From CAYOSU01 sp964406735 (GTDB lineage Bacteria; Bacillota; Clostridia; Christensenellales; CAMQZB01), in contig CAYOSU010000008.1 in the NCBI GenBank assembly GCA_964406735.1, positions 1-64,000 on the forward strand: a DNA stretch of 64,000 nucleotides, written 5' to 3'. The position numbers and the translations under genes were made by a program. Numbering within the stretch: position 1 is the first letter of the stretch; every line of letters begins with the position of its first letter. The notes beneath the pieces were generated by a model. It was given only the letters and a program-made list of their open reading frames with translations. It did not search any database and was not told the DNA's origin. Positions 60,531-64,000 of the stretch are shown piece after piece.

Positions 60531-60989
60531 ATGAAAAACGACAAGGAGAAAACGGAAAATAAGTTTTTCAAAAAGGGCGATATGCTGATATACGCCCTTG
60601 TTTTGCTTATTCTCATAGCGTCTTTTATGCCACTCGTTTTCAAAGACAGCAAAAGCGTTGAGAAAATAACCGTCAACGATCTTAATAGCGGCGAAACGGT
60701 ATTTTCATACGATTTTTCCTCGCAAAGGAGCTCTTTCGACGGAAATAAAGTAAAAGTAACAGATAATGGCGAATATTTGGAAGTCGAAATCACGGCAGGC
60801 GGCGGATATAATCTGCTTATAGTAGAGAAAAACGGCGTTGCGTATATGAAAGAGGCGGACTGTTCTTTCAATGCCGATTGCGTGCATAGTGACAAGATAA
60901 TACGCTCTGGCGACGCAATAATCTGCCTGCCGCACAAGCTCGAAGTAATAGGAATGGGCTCGGGCGAGGGGGAGATAATCATCGGATGA
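60531..60989 (+). CDS. NusG domain II-containing protein
   Basis: 152 residues. One N-terminal membrane helix (~18-37) then a small beta domain ending I-I-C-L-P-H-K-L-E-V-x-I, the signature of the extracytoplasmic NusG-II family. In Clostridia these genes sit with apbE and Gx transporters and are linked to extracytosolic flavin electron transfer. Overlaps the next gene by four bases (ATGA). Confidence 0.88.
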   Translation: MKNDKEKTENKFFKKGDMLIYALVLLILIASFMPLVFKDSKSVEKITVNDLNSGETVFSYDFSSQRSSFDGNKVKVTDNGEYLEVEITAGGGYNLLIVEKNGVAYMKEADCSFNADCVHSDKIIRSGDAIICLPHKLEVIGMGSGEGEIIIG

Positions 60990-61498
60990 AAAAGCTCTCG
61001 TCAAAAAAAATAGCGTTACTTGGTATATTGACTGCCCTTGCGCTTATATCCTACCTTCTCGAAGGACTTTTGCCTCCACTTATGATCCCCGGCGCAAAGC
61101 TCGGAATATCCAACGCCTTCACCCTACTTGCGATATGCCTTTTGTCCCCTCAAAGCGGCATAATACTTATCGTAGTGAGAACGACGCTTGCAAGCCTGAT
61201 CGCAGGCTCGATGTCGTCCCTTTTATATAGCTTGACCGCAGGACTTGTCGCAACGCTTATCATGTCATTGCTATGGAGATATGTAAGTAACAAGCTGTCA
61301 ATTCTTGCTATATCCGTAGTCGGAGCAGTGATCCACAATATAACGCAAGACCTCGTGTATTTTGCCGTAACAGGCTCGCAATACGTTCTTTCCTATATGC
61401 CTTACCTCGTACTGATAGGCGTGTTTTCAGGTGCAATAGTGGGCTTTTTGACCACCTTGATAGAAGACCGAATGAAAAATATTGCAAGTTTTGACTAA
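60986..61498 (+). CDS. Gx transporter family protein (heptaprenyl diphosphate synthase component I family)
   Basis: 170 residues with about five membrane helices. IALLGILTALALISYLLEGLLP start, then P-G-A-K-L-G-I-S-N and G-S-M-S-S-L-L-Y-S-L-T-A-G, as in the ECF-substrate-like 'Gx transporter' family. The heptaprenyl synthase name is historical; a transport role, perhaps for a quinone or flavin precursor, is inferred from its constant company with apbE. Confidence 0.88.
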   Translation: MKKLSSKKIALLGILTALALISYLLEGLLPPLMIPGAKLGISNAFTLLAICLLSPQSGIILIVVRTTLASLIAGSMSSLLYSLTAGLVATLIMSLLWRYVSNKLSILAISVVGAVIHNITQDLVYFAVTGSQYVLSYMPYLVLIGVFSGAIVGFLTTLIEDRMKNIASFD

Positions 61499-61510
61499 AG
61501 ATATTTGCAA

Positions 61511-61546
61511 AAACGGCAAGCATTCCGACTTTTGGAACGCCTTTTT
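61511..61546 (+). terminator. Likely terminator of the apbE operon
   Basis: Imperfect hairpin GCATTCC...GGAACGC with GGC/GCC outer pairs and T5. Confidence 0.55.
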
Positions 61547-61664
61547 ATTTCTTGAAAGATACTTTTGTGCGAATATGTTTCAAAATAAATGAGCCGTATT
61601 GACAAGTTGACTAAAAATCATCGAAAATTACTATAAATAGCAAAAAAGTTTATATAATTTTTAT

Positions 61665-61699
61665 GAACGGTATGCTAAAATAAATGTAGCAAACCGTTC
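61665..61699 (+). promoter_or_regulatory. Inverted repeat at the GH3 promoter
   Basis: GAACGGTATGCTA (61665-61677) and TAGCAAACCGTTC (61687-61699) are inverted copies with one mismatch, 9 nt apart. The left arm contains an extended -10 (TATGCTAAAAT, box at 61676-61681), so a bound protein would block the promoter; the transcript start would also lie inside it. Confidence 0.55.
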
Positions 61700-61746
61700 T
61701 TTTACGTATTTAAGAGCTTGTAAATGATCATATAAGGAGAAAATCA

Positions 61747-63894
61747 ATGTTAACGAAACAGCAGGAACAAAAATTGCACGAATTGCTTTCCGAGATGACC
61801 GTTGCCGAAAAAGTCGGTCAGCTCAATCACGTCGGACCGTCGCTTGTCGGAACGTTCGACGTCTCAATTCCCGAACTATATATGCAGCTTCAGGCGGGGA
61901 AGATAACTCGTGATGAGTTCATGAAAAAGATGTCGCAAACAAAGCGCGACTATCGTGAAGAGGATGTAAAGGCTGGCAGAATAGGCTCTTACGCTCTTTG
62001 CGGCAGAGAGCAGACTCGCAAGATACAAAAATTAGCCGTCGAGGAGTCGAGACTTGGCATTCCCCTTATTTTCGGACATGACGTCATTCACGGCTACCGC
62101 ACGGGATTCCCTATTCCGCTCGCAGAGGCTTGCGCATTTGACGACGAGATGTGGGAAAAGGGAGCAAGACTTGCTGCTATCGAGGCATCCTACGACGGTA
62201 TCAATATGACTTATTCTCCCATGGTAGACGTCTCAAAAGACGCCCGTTGGGGAAGAATTGCCGAAAGCGCAGGCGAGGACACGCTCATGAACGCTCGTTA
62301 CGGTGCGGCAAAGGTAAGAGGCTATCAGACGGACGATACGACGGCAGAAACGGCTATTGCGGCATGTGCAAAGCATTTTTGCGCATACGGCTATTCCGAG
62401 GGTGGAAGAGACTATAACAGAGTAGAGATAAGCGAAGAGAGACTTCGTGAAGAGGTACTGCCCGCATTCAAAGCGTGCGTTGACGAGGGACTTTTGTCAA
62501 TAATGCCCTCATTTAACGACATAAACGGCGTACCAAGCTCCGTAAATAAATGGCTTCTCAGAGACGTTCTCCGTGGAGAGTTCGGATTCAAGGGCTTAGC
62601 GATAAGCGACGCCAACGCAGTTCAGGAGTGTATCGCTCACGGTGTATGCGAGGATAAGGCTGATGCGGCGAAGAAATCTCTCGAAGCAGGCATGAACATC
62701 GATATGTCTTCCGATAGCTTTATCGAGAACGTAGAAAGATTGGTTGACGAGGGAAAGATATCCATGGAAACGCTTGACCTTGCCGTAGAAGAGATATTGA
62801 GAGTCAAGTTTGAACTCGGACTTTTCGACAACCCGTATAAAGGCGGCGAGGACAGGGACGACGTCTTCTTGAATGCGGAAACTCGTGCGTTCGCAAGGAA
62901 GATGGCGCAAAAGTCCATCGTACTTTTGAAAAACGAGAGCGTCTTGCCGTTTAATGCGGGCGAGAAGGTCGCTGTCTTAGGAAGATTTGCCGATGAAGCA
63001 GGCGAGATGAGAGGCACGTGGGCTATAAACGTCCTTTCGGACGATTGCGTAAGCCTTATGGCAGGACTTAAAAACAGAAATGCAAATGCGACTTACTACG
63101 AAAATATCGAGGACATCAAGGACGAGAACGTAATTTTGCTCGCTCTCGGAGAAAGCTTCCTTGAAAACGGCGAGGCGGCAAGCAAGGCAAGCATAGAGCT
63201 TTGTGACGAAGATAAAGCACTCTTTGAAAAGGCTATTGCGACGGGCAAAAAGGTCGTTGTGGTTCTCTTTAACGGAAGACCGCTCGTTATTTCTCGTCTC
63301 AAAGAAAAAGCCGACGGCATCGTCGAGGCTTGGAATCTCGGAGTAGAGGGCGGCAACGCTATAGCAGACGTACTTTACGGCGATGTCAATCCGTCGGGTA
63401 AGCTCACTGCGTCATTCCCTAACTCCACAGGTGAATGCCCGTGCTATTACGGACAAAAGCCCACGGGACGTCCCGGAGATCAGACAAAGTTTACGTCGAA
63501 GTACATCGACACGCCGCTAACCAAGGTATATTCCTTCGGCTACGGACTTTCCTACACGACGTTTGAATATAGCGATGCGGCAGCCGAAAAGACCGATAAG
63601 GCTTTCAGAATAAGCGTAACCGTCAAAAACACGGGCGATAGATGCGGCGACGAGGTGGTTCAGTGCTACTATTCCGATCCCGTTGCGCTTCGCACCCGTC
63701 CGTCAAAGAAGCTCGTAGATTACAAGAAGATAACGCTTGAAAAAGGTGAGGCGAAGACGGTAGTATTTGACGTTCCCTTTGAAAAGCTCGGATATTACAT
63801 CAACGGCAACGAATTTATCGTTGAAGACGGCAAATACGTTCTCATGGTTGGCGGAAGTTCCGACGACGTATTGAGTGTGGACGTGGTATTATAA
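61747..63894 (+). CDS. GH3 family beta-glucosidase/beta-xylosidase
   Basis: 715 residues. GH3 barrel (~1-350) with K-H-F-C-A-Y-G near residue 220 and nucleophile Asp288 in A-I-S-D-A-N-A, the sandwich domain (~370-600, N-G-R-P-L-V-I-S, V-L-Y-G-D-V-N-P-S-G-K-L) and a C-terminal fibronectin-III-like domain (~620-715). Cleaves beta-linked glucose or xylose from oligosaccharides. No signal peptide. aaggag precedes the ATG. Confidence 0.94.
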   Translation: MLTKQQEQKLHELLSEMTVAEKVGQLNHVGPSLVGTFDVSIPELYMQLQAGKITRDEFMKKMSQTKRDYREEDVKAGRIGSYALCGREQTRKIQKLAVEESRLGIPLIFGHDVIHGYRTGFPIPLAEACAFDDEMWEKGARLAAIEASYDGINMTYSPMVDVSKDARWGRIAESAGEDTLMNARYGAAKVRGYQTDDTTAETAIAACAKHFCAYGYSEGGRDYNRVEISEERLREEVLPAFKACVDEGLLSIMPSFNDINGVPSSVNKWLLRDVLRGEFGFKGLAISDANAVQECIAHGVCEDKADAAKKSLEAGMNIDMSSDSFIENVERLVDEGKISMETLDLAVEEILRVKFELGLFDNPYKGGEDRDDVFLNAETRAFARKMAQKSIVLLKNESVLPFNAGEKVAVLGRFADEAGEMRGTWAINVLSDDCVSLMAGLKNRNANATYYENIEDIKDENVILLALGESFLENGEAASKASIELCDEDKALFEKAIATGKKVVVVLFNGRPLVISRLKEKADGIVEAWNLGVEGGNAIADVLYGDVNPSGKLTASFPNSTGECPCYYGQKPTGRPGDQTKFTSKYIDTPLTKVYSFGYGLSYTTFEYSDAAAEKTDKAFRISVTVKNTGDRCGDEVVQCYYSDPVALRTRPSKKLVDYKKITLEKGEAKTVVFDVPFEKLGYYINGNEFIVEDGKYVLMVGGSSDDVLSVDVVL

Positions 63895-63917
63895 TAACAG
63901 CGCTAAAATAGTAAAAT

Positions 63918-63947
63918 AGCGTCGGATGAACTTCATCCGACGCTTTT
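63918..63947 (+). terminator. Terminator of the GH3 gene
   Basis: AGCGTCGGATG (63918-63928), loop AACTT, CATCCGACGCT (63934-63944), T4. Nothing further is seen to 64000. Confidence 0.9.
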
Positions 63948-64000
63948 CTATATAAAGATTTGTAATAGCGGCAAAATAAAAACATCACGGCGGTCAGTCG

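Noticed and set aside
1..64000. CRISPR array or cas genes
   Set aside because: No regularly spaced repeats and no Cas-like proteins were seen.
1..64000. rRNA genes or a replication origin
   Set aside because: No rRNA signatures and no DnaA-box cluster or dnaA/dnaN genes were noticed; only one tRNA is present.

Overview
This 64 kb window reads as the chromosome of a spore-forming, saccharolytic member of the Clostridia, probably an uncultured gut lineage. The grounds are the ribosomal/secY/rpoA gene order, zinc-type S14, yabP-yabQ-divIC sporulation/division genes, formate-tetrahydrofolate ligase, many AraC regulators, and plant- or host-glycan enzymes without extracellular export signals. Species-level placement cannot be made from the sequence alone. 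TGA is used as a normal stop.

Layout. 0-3 kb: a decayed mobilisation-protein fragment, a small lipoprotein, a Dabb-domain protein and a DUF1846 protein. 3-8.5 kb: a PocR/AraC regulator divergent from a four-gene sugar operon (FGGY kinase, fucose/arabinose-type isomerase, class II aldolase, DUF4432 epimerase-like protein) whose substrate I cannot name. 8.7 kb: a lone tRNA-Gln(CTG). 9-13.5 kb: GH31 glucosidase/xylosidase and a sulfatase. 13.6-17.2 kb: yabP, yabQ, divIC/ftsB-like, ppx-like, a membrane metallopeptidase, and a SpoIIQ-like M23 protein. 17.3-24.4 kb: rhamnoside use (GH78, rhaB, rhaA) between two AraC regulators. 24.5-25.1 kb: a chimera of two broken resistance-type genes (phosphotransferase start joined to a MATE efflux end). 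25.3-30.8 kb: two paralogous modules, each a solute-binding lipoprotein with a convergent TetR regulator, without permeases. 30.8-38.7 kb: AraC, xylA, xylB, GH2 glycosidase and an MFS transporter with a terminator in its leader. 39.2-55.2 kb: a full S10-spc-alpha ribosomal supercluster of 32 genes including secY, adk, map, a KOW protein, infA and rpoA. 55.7-63.9 kb: fhs, mscL, an AraC regulator, an apbE/NusG-II/Gx-transporter set, and a GH3 beta-glucosidase.

How it fits together. Apparently cytoplasmic glycosidases (GH31, GH78, GH2, GH3) would release glucose/xylose, rhamnose and galactose or glucuronic-type sugars from imported oligosaccharides; RhaA/RhaB and XylA/XylB feed these into central metabolism. 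Uptake is only partly represented (one MFS protein, two orphan binding proteins).

The most interesting signals are regulatory. Five genes (two AraC, two TetR, one ApbE) have a sigma-A-like promoter whose -10 box ends only 6-7 nt before the ATG, with no Shine-Dalgarno sequence, which predicts leaderless mRNAs. Four other promoters, all in front of carbohydrate genes, share an unusual -35 region TGCAATACA (one has TACAATACA) exactly 17 nt before a -10 box. There is also a candidate three-way-junction RNA ahead of rpsM, a possible attenuator ahead of the MFS gene, and an IS200/IS605-like terminal hairpin remnant after rplQ.
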